Assembly: GCA_019695305.1 (NCBI GenBank)
Contig: JAIBAG010000015.1
Location: forward strand, 1-64,000
Direction of reading: 5' to 3'
DNA length: 64,000 bases
Source: a bacterium
GTDB taxonomy: Bacteria; UBA10199; JAIBAG01
Shown: positions 17,074 to 25,710 of the stretch, piece after piece
Numbering within the stretch: position 1 is the stretch's first letter
How the letters are laid out: every line of letters begins with the position of its first letter
Position numbers and translations under genes: made by a program
Notes under the pieces: generated by a model
Database searches by the model: none
What the model saw: the letters and a program-made list of their open reading frames with translations, nothing else
What the model was told of the DNA's origin: nothing

Positions 17074-17179
17074 TGCGTGTATTTTAAAGGGAAGAAGGTG
17101 AAAGTCCTTCGCGGTCCCGCCACTGTAAGCTTAGTTATCCGCTGAAAATTTTGGAGCAAGTCAGGAAACCTTTCACGCA
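17074..17179 (+). ncRNA. Cobalamin (AdoCbl-type) riboswitch aptamer
   Basis: The conserved core GGTGAAAGTCCTTCGCGGTCCC and GCCACTGTAAGC (about 17097-17130) is followed by the B12 box AGTCAGGAAACC (17159-17170). The outer P1 stem is TGCGTG (17074-17079) with CACGCA (17174-17179). It precedes a TonB-dependent receptor gene by 38 bases, as expected for B12-repressed cobalamin uptake. Confidence 0.95.
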
Positions 17180-17191
17180 ACATTTTTTGGA

Positions 17192-17217
17192 TTCTCTCCG
17201 AGGAGAAGGGTTTCCGT
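17192..17217 (+). promoter_or_regulatory. Riboswitch expression platform over the btuB ribosome binding site
   Basis: TTCTC (17192-17196) pairs with GAGAA (17203-17207), covering the Shine-Dalgarno AGGAGAAGG (17201-17209). In addition AAGGGTTTCC (17206-17215) is complementary, with one G-U pair, to the B12 box bases GGAAACCTTT (17164-17173). No T-tract follows, so control is most likely at translation initiation. Confidence 0.6.
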
Positions 17218-19161
17218 ATGAATTTTTTACTTTTTATAATACTGCTTTTTTGTTCTGCTTCCGCCTTTGCGGACGACGTAGAGCTTGCGCCCATTGTTAT
17301 TTCTGATTCTCTTAAAAGTACCAAAACCGATACATCTACCATCCAAATCTCCACTAAAAATTATCAGAACCGTATCGTCACTGTTCCCGAAGTATTGGCT
17401 GAGCAATCGGGTCTTCATTTAACGCGTTATGGAGGGAGCGAAGAGTCTACTTCTCTTTCGGTCCGTGGTTCGGGTTCTAACGAAGTAGGTGTGTATCTGG
17501 ATGGTATCCCGCTACAAACAGCCAATGGTTTGGGGGTTAATTTAACGCCGCTCGATCTTAATTCTATTAAAAGTATTGCGGTTTATAAAAATGGAGCGGT
17601 GAGTGAAGATGGCTTTGTTCCGCAAACGGGGGTGGTGTGGATTGAAAGTAAAAATATTCCCGGCGATACGCATTATGGGGCAAGTGTAGAGTACGGCAGC
17701 TTTAACACTATAAAAGCAAATACACTTTTTTCTAAAAAATGGAAAAAATTTGGACTCTTATTGTCCAATAGTTTTCATCATACCGACGGCGATTTTAGCT
17801 TTTTAGATAATAACGGCACGCCTGTAAATACAGCGGACGACGCAACCATACGTCGCATTAATAATGAAGCTAATACCTATCAGCCGCTGCTTAAATTAAG
17901 TTACGATTTTGATGATAAAACGGAAGTGGTGCTTTTAAACCGCTTTGTTTATCAGGATCGTGGCATTCCCGGAATTACATCCAATCAATCTGTGCATGCA
18001 GGTCTTACCGAAAAAGATTATTTGTTTGGATTAAAAGTGAATCGGAAAGATTTTTTTCTAAAAAATCTTAATTTTTCCAATCTGATCTATCAGCGTTTTT
18101 ACCAAAGCCAGTTTGATGATAGTTTGGCCGAAATCGGTTTGGGCCGCGCGCAGGATAATAATGATACAAGTTCTGTGTTTGGCAATAAGATGGTGTTTGA
18201 TTATGTGGGTTTTAAAACGCATGCCCCGCAGTTGTTTGTGTTGTATCAAGGTGAAAATTTTGCGCCCACCAATTATCTGGCCTCTCCCCAAAAGGGAAAA
18301 GAAAGTTCGCGTTATCAGTTTAATGTGGGGCTTTCCGATGTATGGAGTTTGGGCAAAGTGGTTTTAAAGCCGCATGTTTCACTGATGAATACGTTTAATC
18401 GCTTAAATAATGACGATACTTCTTTGCCGGCTCCGGGCGGCTATGAAAATGCCAAATCGCGCCATGATGTGGCGGGATCTTTGGGGGTGAGTTATGGAGT
18501 TTTATCGTGGATGACGCTTGAGGGTAATGTGGCGCGTGTGTTGCGTCAGCCTACGTTTAGCGAATTGTTTGGTGATAGAGGCGGGTTTGTGGGAAATCCA
18601 TCTTTAAAAGCACAGAAATCGTTGGAATGGGATGCAGGTGTTGTGCTGAAGCGTCATAAATTTTTTGCACGTACAGCATATTATGAAAGGCGTGTGGATG
18701 ATTTGATTCAGTTGCAGATTGGATCGGGTGTGGTGCGTGCCGAAAATGTGGGGGAGGCGCTCTTGCGTGGTGTAGAAGTGCAGGCGGGTGCTACCTTGTT
18801 TAAAAGTTTAACTTTGGGTGGTAATTACACGTATCAATCCGCCATCGATAAGGCTCAGTACCCGGGTCGCACTCTGGTGGGGAGGCCCAAGCATGAAATA
18901 AATGTGCAGGCCGATTATAAGTATAAAAAGATAAATCCGTATGTATCGTTTAATTATTTGGATGCCAATTATTTAGATCCGCTCAACACGCGTGTGGTAA
19001 CGCATCGCAGTTTTGTGAATGCGGGTGTGAGCTACGAGGCTACCAAAAATATCACTTTGGGTTTTGAAGCGAAGAATTTATCGGATGAGAAAACGGTGGA
19101 TGTGGTAGGTTTTCCCCTTCCGGGGCGTTCTTTCTTTGGAAAGATTTCTTTTAAAAAGTGA
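17218..19161 (+). CDS. btuB: TonB-dependent outer-membrane receptor, BtuB-like
   Basis: A 647-residue outer-membrane receptor with a signal peptide (MNFLLFIILLFCSASAFA). The plug domain runs from TVPEVLAEQSGLHLTRYGG through SVRGSGSNEVGVYLDGIPLQ and IKSIAVYKNGAV, and a 22-strand-type barrel follows with the late block LRGVEVQAGATL, a receptor-typical NYTYQSAID and C-terminal NLSDEKTVDVVGFPLPGRSFFGKISF. The cobalamin riboswitch directly in front and the btuFCD genes behind identify cobalamin as the likely ligand. It lacks the usual terminal aromatic residue, ending Phe-Lys-Lys, which is a small oddity. Confidence 0.92.
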   Translation: MNFLLFIILLFCSASAFADDVELAPIVISDSLKSTKTDTSTIQISTKNYQNRIVTVPEVLAEQSGLHLTRYGGSEESTSLSVRGSGSNEVGVYLDGIPLQTANGLGVNLTPLDLNSIKSIAVYKNGAVSEDGFVPQTGVVWIESKNIPGDTHYGASVEYGSFNTIKANTLFSKKWKKFGLLLSNSFHHTDGDFSFLDNNGTPVNTADDATIRRINNEANTYQPLLKLSYDFDDKTEVVLLNRFVYQDRGIPGITSNQSVHAGLTEKDYLFGLKVNRKDFFLKNLNFSNLIYQRFYQSQFDDSLAEIGLGRAQDNNDTSSVFGNKMVFDYVGFKTHAPQLFVLYQGENFAPTNYLASPQKGKESSRYQFNVGLSDVWSLGKVVLKPHVSLMNTFNRLNNDDTSLPAPGGYENAKSRHDVAGSLGVSYGVLSWMTLEGNVARVLRQPTFSELFGDRGGFVGNPSLKAQKSLEWDAGVVLKRHKFFARTAYYERRVDDLIQLQIGSGVVRAENVGEALLRGVEVQAGATLFKSLTLGGNYTYQSAIDKAQYPGRTLVGRPKHEINVQADYKYKKINPYVSFNYLDANYLDPLNTRVVTHRSFVNAGVSYEATKNITLGFEAKNLSDEKTVDVVGFPLPGRSFFGKISFKK

Positions 19162-19449
19162 CTATCGGGCGAGAGCGCCGCGATAGAACACTTTTGTTGC
19201 AGGGGATTTAGGTTTATTTTTTAATGTAGGTTTTGGAGAAAGGCTACCGCCGATAAGCGTAGCTCCCAAAGCACTGACAAATAAACCGGTCCAAATTGTT
19301 GCTGCAAGTAACATATACGTTCTTTCACCATCCAGCCTTGTTGTGGTGGATGTTTTTGTTTCGAAAGCTGTTGGGCCTTGTGAACCAAACCGACTTTCGA
19401 TCCGTGAGCATGTATAGTGTTTATAACGCGATGTGTCAATGGTTCGCAT
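19162..19449 (-). CDS. Possible small membrane protein, convergent to btuB
   Basis: A 95-codon minus-strand frame in the 311-base gap between btuB and btuF. Its second half has one hydrophobic stretch (MLLAATIWTGLFVSALGATLIGGSL) followed by a basic, proline-rich tail; a 50-residue version starting at 19314 is as plausible. No family is recognised, codon choice is not informative and the ribosome binding site is poor. It may be a chance frame. Confidence 0.25.
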   Translation of the reverse strand: MRTIDTSRYKHYTCSRIESRFGSQGPTAFETKTSTTTRLDGERTYMLLAATIWTGLFVSALGATLIGGSLSPKPTLKNKPKSPATKVFYRGALAR

Positions 19450-19472
19450 AAAATATTATAGGTGATGCCCTG

Positions 19473-20297
19473 ATGGTTAGATTTAAAATATTAATATTAT
19501 TATTGTTTTTCAGTTTTGAGGTTCAGGCCTACGAACGTATTATTTCGTTAAAACCCAATATTACTGAGCTGGTTTATGACTTGGGTCTGGGTTCTAAGTT
19601 GGTTGGGGTGACCACTTATTGCGATTATCCGTCCCAAGCTCAAAAGATAGATAAAGTGGCCGATTATGTGCGGATAGATGTGGAAGCTATTGTGCGCAAA
19701 AAGCCTGATATCGTGTTGGGCGCTAAAGAAAACAGCCTCGAAAAACAAATTGAATTTTTACGCGGGCAAGGCCACAAGGTAGAACTTTATACCTTTGGCA
19801 CGGTGGCACAAATTGTAAGCTCTATCCATAGTTTAGGAAAAACTCTTGAGGTAGAAGATAAAGCTAATAATCTGGCCCAAAAAATTGAAGAGGCGGTAAA
19901 AAACTATACGCAACAAGCGCAGGCCCTCAAAATTAAACCGCGCCTTTTAGTAGTGGTGGGGCATAACCCGTTGGTGGTAGTGGGTGGGCATAATTTTATG
20001 GATGAACTGATTACGCTTGCCGGTGGTATCAACGTGGTGGGGGCTTCAAGCTTGCCGTACCCTACCTATAGTTTAGAACAATTTGTGGCGGCTAATCCCG
20101 ATATGGTGGTGGATTTGGTGATGGGAACCGAAAAGGAAACGTCCCTGGAAAAATTTTACCAAAACTTTGCTTCGGTAAAAGCAGTGCGCAACAAGCACGT
20201 GTATAAACTAAATATGGATCGTTTTAGAGCGTCTATGCGCTTTTTGGATGGCCTTGGTGATTTAGCGGAGCTGGTAAGTCAGTTTAAGAAACAATGA
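19473..20297 (+). CDS. btuF: Periplasmic cobalamin-binding protein of ABC transporter
   Basis: A 274-residue class III substrate-binding protein. A signal peptide (MVRFKILILLLFFSFEVQA) precedes YERIISLKPNITELVYDLGLGSKLVGVTTYCDYP, the standard BtuF/FhuD-family opening, then IVRKKPDIVLGAKE and a rigid-helix hinge. The second lobe has HNPLVVVGGHNFMDELITLAGGINVV and AANPDMVVDLVMGT. It delivers B12 to BtuCD. The stop overlaps the start of btuC (ATGATG), so the genes are coupled. Confidence 0.9.
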   Translation: MVRFKILILLLFFSFEVQAYERIISLKPNITELVYDLGLGSKLVGVTTYCDYPSQAQKIDKVADYVRIDVEAIVRKKPDIVLGAKENSLEKQIEFLRGQGHKVELYTFGTVAQIVSSIHSLGKTLEVEDKANNLAQKIEEAVKNYTQQAQALKIKPRLLVVVGHNPLVVVGGHNFMDELITLAGGINVVGASSLPYPTYSLEQFVAANPDMVVDLVMGTEKETSLEKFYQNFASVKAVRNKHVYKLNMDRFRASMRFLDGLGDLAELVSQFKKQ

Positions 20298-21289
20298 TGC
20301 CCTTACAACGCAAATGGATGGTGGTGCTTGGTGGTCTTCTTTTTTTATTTGTAGGATGCATCATTGCGCTTAGCTTTTTGGGGAATCCCATTCTCTCGTT
20401 CTCGGTTTTAAGTGAGGGCGGTGATGCCACCTTAAAAGAAATTTTTTTCAATATACGCATTCCCCGTTTGCTTATGGCTTCTTTAGTGGGTGCCGGCTTA
20501 TCGGTATCGGGCGTTTCGTTCCAGTCTCTTCTTAAAAATCCACTGGCCGATCCTTATATTTTGGGTATTTCCGGTGGGGCTGCGTTGGGTAGTGTGCTGG
20601 GTTCATTTTTGGGATTTTCGGTAATTTTTATTCAAATTACTGCTTTTATTTTTTCTCTTCTTTCCATTTTGTTTTTATACCGATTGGCTTCTGTTAACGG
20701 ACGGATTCCCGTTCACACATTACTTCTATCCGGTGTTATTTTTAACGCGTTCTCCTTTGCGCTCATCCTCCTTGTAATGTCGTTTTCGGCTATGGGGCAG
20801 GCGCAGCAAATTTTAGCGGTGCTCATGGGCAATTTAGAAGTCACCAATTACCAAACTGTTTTACTGCTCGCGCTTTTTGTGGGTGGTGGTTTTCTTATTC
20901 TTTTCACACAAAGCCTTAAAATGAATGTGATGAGTTTGGGCGAAGAGGTGGGTACGTCGCTGGGCATTAATCTTGAAAAACATCGTCTCGTCGTTTTTGT
21001 GGCGGCTTCCATGATTGTGGGTGCTTCTGTAAGTGCCGCGGGTCTTATTGGTTTTGTGGGTTTATTTGTTCCGCACATTATTCGTCTTTTATTTGGCTCC
21101 GATAATCGTTTGGTTTTGCCGGCTTCTTTTTTGGGAGGAGCCATTTTTTTAATGTTTTGTGATTTTTTGGCCAAAACGGTATTAACGGTAGAAAGCATTC
21201 AAACGCAATTGCCTGTGGGCGTGGTTACTGCGCTCATGGGTGGGCCATTTTTTATGATGCTTCTTTTGAAAGATAAAAAAAATGCTTAG
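20294..21289 (+). CDS. btuC: Cobalamin ABC transporter permease
   Basis: A 331-residue FecCD/BtuC-family permease with about ten membrane helices. Diagnostic stretches are IRIPRLLMASLVGAGLSVSGVSFQSLLKNPLADPYILGISGGAALGSVLG, MGNLEVTNYQ, ASMIVGASVSAAGLIGFVGLFVPHIIRLLFGSDNR (the coupling loop contacting BtuD) and LPVGVVTALMGGPFFMMLL. Either of two overlapping ATG codons could be the start. The end overlaps btuD by 8 bases. Confidence 0.93.
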   Translation: MMPLQRKWMVVLGGLLFLFVGCIIALSFLGNPILSFSVLSEGGDATLKEIFFNIRIPRLLMASLVGAGLSVSGVSFQSLLKNPLADPYILGISGGAALGSVLGSFLGFSVIFIQITAFIFSLLSILFLYRLASVNGRIPVHTLLLSGVIFNAFSFALILLVMSFSAMGQAQQILAVLMGNLEVTNYQTVLLLALFVGGGFLILFTQSLKMNVMSLGEEVGTSLGINLEKHRLVVFVAASMIVGASVSAAGLIGFVGLFVPHIIRLLFGSDNRLVLPASFLGGAIFLMFCDFLAKTVLTVESIQTQLPVGVVTALMGGPFFMMLLLKDKKNA

Positions 21290-22049
21290 AGCTTCTCATC
21301 TTAATTATTCTATTAATAACAAACCCATTTTAAACGATGTAAGTTTTACTCTGGAAAAAGGGGATTTTGCTGTATTGATGGGCCCTAACGGTGCCGGCAA
21401 AACAACGCTTCTTAAAATTTTTGCCGGTATTGTGCGCGACTATACTGGTGCTGCTACCATTCATTTTGCTCACATTAATAAACTTACGCCCAAGGGCGTT
21501 TCGGAATTTGTGTCGTTTGTGCCTCAAGAAGGGAGTTTGCCTTTCAAATTTACAGCGCTGGATGTTGTGCTGATGGGCAGAGCGGGGCGTAAAAAAGGTT
21601 TTGGTTTTGATACGCTGGAGGATTATCAGCTGGCCAAAACATCCATGCAAAAAACAGATTCTTGGCATTTGGCCGAACGCTCTTTTGATTCGCTCTCGGG
21701 CGGCGAAAAACAGCGTGTGTCGCTAGCCCGTGCACTCACTCAAAAAGCTCAAATTCTTCTTTTAGATGAACCTGGTAATCATTTGGATATTCCTCATCAA
21801 AAAAGTTTTTATCAGGTTCTTGAAAATTTGTGTCGCGAAGAAAAAATGATTGCTCTTTGTGTGGCCCACGAACTTAATTTGGTGTCGCAGTATGCCGGCA
21901 AAGTTATTTTTTTAAAGGCTGGTTTTTTGTTATCGGCTGGCCCACTCCAGCAAGAAATGACCAAATCCCGCATGCAGGAGGTGTTTGAAACAGATTGCTC
22001 GCTCTATCAATCGCGGGCAGGAGCGCCTGTTTTTATTCCTGAACGATGA
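21282..22049 (+). CDS. btuD: Cobalamin ABC transporter ATPase
   Basis: A 255-residue ABC ATPase energising BtuCF. Walker A is GPNGAGKTT, the Q-loop follows at FVPQEGSLPF, the signature is SLSGGEKQRVSLARAL, Walker B is ILLLDEPGNHLDI and the switch histidine is in VAHELN. Length is normal for FecE/BtuD-type subunits. It overlaps btuC, completing a btuF-btuC-btuD operon. Confidence 0.94.
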   Translation: MLRASHLNYSINNKPILNDVSFTLEKGDFAVLMGPNGAGKTTLLKIFAGIVRDYTGAATIHFAHINKLTPKGVSEFVSFVPQEGSLPFKFTALDVVLMGRAGRKKGFGFDTLEDYQLAKTSMQKTDSWHLAERSFDSLSGGEKQRVSLARALTQKAQILLLDEPGNHLDIPHQKSFYQVLENLCREEKMIALCVAHELNLVSQYAGKVIFLKAGFLLSAGPLQQEMTKSRMQEVFETDCSLYQSRAGAPVFIPER

Positions 22050-22087
22050 ACTTAGGTGAATAGTGGATAGTGAATGGTGGATGGCAA

Positions 22088-22660
22088 ATGAAGAAATCTT
22101 ATTTTATTTCCATTTTATTTCATCTTTTGCTTTTGTGTGGTGCTATTTTTTTGTGGGTGCGTCATGAGCAAAATAAGCTACAGGGAAATGTGAGCTTGCA
22201 GTGGTATAATTTAGCACCTCAGGAAAAGGCAGGAGAAGAAGAGGTGGGATCTAAAACGCCTCAAGAGACTACTCAGCCCGTTAAAACTAAACCGCAAGAT
22301 CAAGGGAAAACAGTTACTGCGCCTCAGGCGCTTCCAACAGGAGGAGAGAAAAAAGGAAATGCTGGCGAAAGCAAAGTGAGTAGCGGTAGTGGCAACCCTG
22401 ATGTTCTGAGTGCCATTCGGTCACGTATATTAAAATATAAAATTTATCCTCCTATGGCGCTTCGTCAGGAATTACAAGGGACTGTTGTTGTGTCTTTTAA
22501 TATCACTCAGGCAGGGGAGGTATTTGGATTAAAAGTTTTAAGTAGTTCTGGTCATGCGCTTCTGGACGAGGGGGCGCTTCAAACAGTAAAAAAGGCCGCT
22601 CCGTTTCCATATTATCCCGATACTATTAATCTTGGGATGAAGTATGAAATTGAGGAATAG
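22088..22660 (+). CDS. tonB: TonB-family energy-transducing protein
   Basis: A 190-residue protein with one N-terminal membrane helix (YFISILFHLLLLCGAIFLWV), a periplasmic linker rich in Gln, Lys and Pro, and a C-terminal TonB domain (SRILKYKIYPPMALRQELQGTVVVSFNITQAGEV then SSSGHALLDEGALQTVKKAAPFP). Such proteins transmit the proton-motive force from ExbB-ExbD to outer-membrane receptors. No exbB/exbD lie in the window. The position right after btuD suggests dedication to the BtuB-like receptor. The start chosen is ATG 22088; the upstream GTG 22070 lies in a short TGGATAGTGAATGG-like repeat. Confidence 0.85.
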   Translation: MKKSYFISILFHLLLLCGAIFLWVRHEQNKLQGNVSLQWYNLAPQEKAGEEEVGSKTPQETTQPVKTKPQDQGKTVTAPQALPTGGEKKGNAGESKVSSGSGNPDVLSAIRSRILKYKIYPPMALRQELQGTVVVSFNITQAGEVFGLKVLSSSGHALLDEGALQTVKKAAPFPYYPDTINLGMKYEIEE

Positions 22661-22712
22661 CCTGGGGGATTATTTACTGGCAAGTTTTGGCTAATCCCGT
22701 AATATACCGTTA

Positions 22713-23927
22713 ATGCTTTCGTATTCTCCCGAACTACAGGACATTATCCTTCGTTATTTAAAAACCAATTTTCTTCCGCCGCGGATGAGCGGCCGCGATG
22801 CGCCTTTTAACAAAAAGGATTACGAGTATTTTGCAAAAGGCGCCTATAAATTATCCACCGCTTTTACCGAAGACAAGCAATCTATCCCCGGCAATTATTT
22901 TAACGATCCTATTTTACGCTCCGGTTATATTTTGTATTTTTTACCCGTTAATCTTCTCAAGATGGTGAAAATTATTAACGAGATGAAACCGTCTACTCTT
23001 ACTACAGGTAATGTGCGCGTGCTCGATTTAGGCAGTGGTCCTGGCAGTATGGCGCTGGGTATGATGCAGGCTTATTTTTCGCGCATAATGGCTCTTAAAA
23101 AAGATGTGTGGCTCGATTTTACCCTGGTAGATCAAAATTTTACTATTTTAAAAGATGCCAAAAATATGCACGATGCTTATGCCGATCATTTAAGCGAAAA
23201 ATCAAAATTATTTCGCTCGCAATGTTCGGTTAAAAATTTTGATTTTAGGCGTATGGGATTAAACCGCTTTTTGCGCAATATGCGATTCCATTATATTATG
23301 GCCGGTAATGTGCTGAACGAGTTTCATTCACGCGATGAACAGTTACAGTTTTTAAAAACGCTGGTGGAACATCATTTAGAACCCAAAAACGGAAAGATTA
23401 TTTTAGTGGAACCCGCCACCAAAAAAACATCGCGCGATTTGCAGTATTTGCGCGACGAGCTTGTGGTGCACGATAAAATTTTAACGGTTGAGGCGCCTTG
23501 TTTGCATCAAAATGAGTGCCCGCTTAACGTGATAAACAAGCGCGATTGGTGTCATTTTTATTTTGCCTGGGAAAAGCCCGAATTGATTGAACGTGTGGAT
23601 AAGCTGATTGGTAATCAAAAAGACTGGCTGATGTGCTCGTACATGGTGCTTTCTCCAACTGGTGAAGTTATGCCTCAGCCTATCAAAGATTCCTGGCGCG
23701 TGATTAGCAATGTGATGCCATCTAAGGGTAAAAAAGAGCTTGTTTTATGCGGGCCCCCGGGACGTTATCATGTGACCCGTCTTGATAAAAATAAATCGCT
23801 GTCTAATGCGTCTCTCGATAAAATACGTCGTGGTGATATTGTTATCCATCCTATTTCTCCCAACGCTCCCTATACGGTAGATGGGCAGATGGTGCTGGAT
23901 AAGAAAGACAGTATTAAAATTTTATGA
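22713..23927 (+). CDS. Rsm22-like small-ribosomal-subunit methyltransferase homologue
   Basis: A 404-residue protein matching the Rsm22 family, known from the mitochondrial small ribosomal subunit and many bacteria. The SAM-binding motif is VRVLDLGSGPGSMALGMM (residues ~105-122), followed by LDFTLVDQNFTIL. GNVLNEFHSR and ILVEPATKKTSRDLQYLRDEL are family blocks, and a cysteine cluster CLHQNECPLNVINKRDWCHF supplies likely metal ligands. Its exact target in bacteria is not established. Its final codons overlap the start of the ATP-grasp gene (ATGA). Confidence 0.75.
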   Translation: MLSYSPELQDIILRYLKTNFLPPRMSGRDAPFNKKDYEYFAKGAYKLSTAFTEDKQSIPGNYFNDPILRSGYILYFLPVNLLKMVKIINEMKPSTLTTGNVRVLDLGSGPGSMALGMMQAYFSRIMALKKDVWLDFTLVDQNFTILKDAKNMHDAYADHLSEKSKLFRSQCSVKNFDFRRMGLNRFLRNMRFHYIMAGNVLNEFHSRDEQLQFLKTLVEHHLEPKNGKIILVEPATKKTSRDLQYLRDELVVHDKILTVEAPCLHQNECPLNVINKRDWCHFYFAWEKPELIERVDKLIGNQKDWLMCSYMVLSPTGEVMPQPIKDSWRVISNVMPSKGKKELVLCGPPGRYHVTRLDKNKSLSNASLDKIRRGDIVIHPISPNAPYTVDGQMVLDKKDSIKIL

Positions 23928-24883
23928 CGCGCTCTATTCTTATTATTGCCGATCCCATTTCCACTTTTAATCCTGTTGCCGAAACCACCTCGTTTATTGC
24001 GCATGAATTAGTGCGTCAAAAATGGCAGGTGTGGATGACTACACTCCCGCAACTGATGCTGGGCGATAAAAAATTTGAAGCCCAGGCAATGCGCGTTTCT
24101 ATTGCTCAAAAAAATAAAAAATTTGTTTATAAAATTTTAAAAACAAAAGTGGTGAGTCTTCATACTTTTAATGTTGTTTTTTTACGTAAAGACCCGCCGG
24201 TAGATGAGATGTTTACACAGCATCTTATTATGCTGCATCAGTTTGAGGTGTCGCAAAAACGTAAGAGAACTTTTTTTATCAATTCTCCACTTGGTGTTTT
24301 GGAAAGTAATGAAAAAATATTTCCGCTCATGATTCCCGGTTTATCAGCGCCAACACTTATTACGTCTAGCTTGTCTGCCTTTAGGGCGTTTTTAAAAAAA
24401 CACCGTTATATTGTGATAAAGCCGCTTAATTTGTCGGGTGGAAGAGGGATTGTACGTGTAAAAATATCTCAAAAGAACGCCGATGCTATTTTTAAGAAAA
24501 GCTCGCATAACTTTAGTTGTTACATGATGTTGCAAAAATTTATTCCGGCGGCCCTCAATGGCGATAAACGTATTTTGGTTTTTAACGGAAAAATTTTGGG
24601 CTCATTTTTACGCGTGCCGGCCAAGGGTGATTTTAGAGGAAATTTGCATAGTGGAGCTAGCCTTAAGGCTTGTCCTTCCACCGTTGCCGATCAAAAACTT
24701 GTCAAAAAGCTTGCCCCGCATCTTAAGGCTCGCGGTTTATACTTTGTGGGCATCGATTTATTGGGCCGTTTTGTAACCGAAATTAACTCTACTTCGCCCA
24801 TGGGTATTAACGAAGTAAATCAGCTTGATAATTCTCACATTGAGAAAAAGATCGTCAATTGGATATCTGGTAAGCTTATTTAA
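23924..24883 (+). CDS. Glutathione synthetase-like ATP-grasp ligase
   Basis: A 319-residue ATP-grasp protein closely resembling GshB. LRKDPPVDEMFTQHLIMLHQFE is the N-terminal domain signature, YIVIKPLNLSGGRGIVRV is the ATP-lysine and glycine loop, DKRILVFNGKILGSFLRVP and DFRGNLHSGASL bind nucleotide and Mg, and GIDLLGRFVTEINSTSPMGINEVNQ is the metal/substrate block. GshB joins glycine to gamma-glutamylcysteine, but no gshA is visible here and a different amino-acid ligation is possible. A GST gene occurs at 42.6 kb. Coupled to the Rsm22-like gene. Confidence 0.75.
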   Translation: MTRSILIIADPISTFNPVAETTSFIAHELVRQKWQVWMTTLPQLMLGDKKFEAQAMRVSIAQKNKKFVYKILKTKVVSLHTFNVVFLRKDPPVDEMFTQHLIMLHQFEVSQKRKRTFFINSPLGVLESNEKIFPLMIPGLSAPTLITSSLSAFRAFLKKHRYIVIKPLNLSGGRGIVRVKISQKNADAIFKKSSHNFSCYMMLQKFIPAALNGDKRILVFNGKILGSFLRVPAKGDFRGNLHSGASLKACPSTVADQKLVKKLAPHLKARGLYFVGIDLLGRFVTEINSTSPMGINEVNQLDNSHIEKKIVNWISGKLI

Positions 24884-24994
24884 AGCTTAAAAGGAGTTTT
24901 TATTATTTCGCAATCCTTATAAATTTGTTTCATTTCATATAATTACAACAATTCAGTTATTTTGACATATATAAGGCGTGACTCAATTTGTTGA

Positions 24995-25010
24995 CGGCAT
25001 AAATATTGCA
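24995..25010 (+). promoter_or_regulatory. Sigma-54-like promoter (-24/-12)
   Basis: CGGCATAAATATTGCA matches TGGYRYRNNNNTTGCW at all defined positions but the first T, and the GG and GC elements are exactly 10 bases apart. Predicted transcription start is near 25021, 3 bases before the likely ATG (25024), so the message would be nearly leaderless. Confidence 0.5.
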
Positions 25011-25023
25011 CATCCCATCAGTC

Positions 25024-25710
25024 ATGATGGTGCGTCTGCGACAAATATCATTTTTTTTCCTTTTATCTATTCTTATCAGTTTTTATGTGCCTACCACGCA
25101 CGCTCAGGCCGATGAGATAGATACCGAAGATGACATTCAGCCACTTATAGACATTACGCGTTCAGACGCAGGAGAGGATGATGGTGTGCCCACAGCGTGC
25201 CAGGGCTACAGCGCAGCGCAAAAAGAAGCTGCGTTTGATGTAAATCCTGAACGATTTATGAAAAGCCTGTTGTCGGTAAAAAATTTAAGACAATTGGCAA
25301 ATTGTAATACAATTTCGGTAGAAGGCCTTTATTGCCAGGAAATGATCTTGGAGCCCATATCGCATGTTGTTTTTGAAGATGGTGAGGAAAATAGTGTTTG
25401 TGTTGGAGGTGATGGGACAACGGTAAGATTTAGGGTTGTGAATGCAGTTGAGTGTTATCCGGTTACCGAATTGCCAGCCGAACTGATAGAGGAAAAAGGT
25501 GCGGTTGCCAAAGCCGAGATATCGGCAGAATGTCAGGCTAGTTTACTCAGTTCGGCCGAGGTTGGAGGAGAAATTGGGCTGGGTTTTTCTGGTGGTTGTT
25601 CTTTAGTTAACCAAAATTTTTCATCAAATAATTTTTTGTTTTTTTTATTTCAGGGGTTTTTCATGGGAGGGGTATTGATAGCTTTTAAAAAAAGTGGAGC
25701 TCCTTTATGA
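25024..25710 (+). CDS. Exported Cys-containing protein with C-terminal sorting tail, unknown
   Basis: A 228-residue protein with a signal peptide (ISFFFLLSILISFYVPTTHAQA) followed by a mature region rich in acidic residues and containing about seven cysteines. The end is GGCSLVNQ, then a hydrophobic run (NNFLFFLFQGFFMGGVLIAF) and KKSG, resembling the Cys-plus-helix-plus-basic C-terminal sorting signals of myxobacterial and related proteins. No domain recognised. The start at 25024 is preferred to TTG 25006, which lies in the promoter-like motif. The stop overlaps the lipoprotein gene by ATGA. Confidence 0.65.
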   Translation: MMVRLRQISFFFLLSILISFYVPTTHAQADEIDTEDDIQPLIDITRSDAGEDDGVPTACQGYSAAQKEAAFDVNPERFMKSLLSVKNLRQLANCNTISVEGLYCQEMILEPISHVVFEDGEENSVCVGGDGTTVRFRVVNAVECYPVTELPAELIEEKGAVAKAEISAECQASLLSSAEVGGEIGLGFSGGCSLVNQNFSSNNFLFFLFQGFFMGGVLIAFKKSGAPL

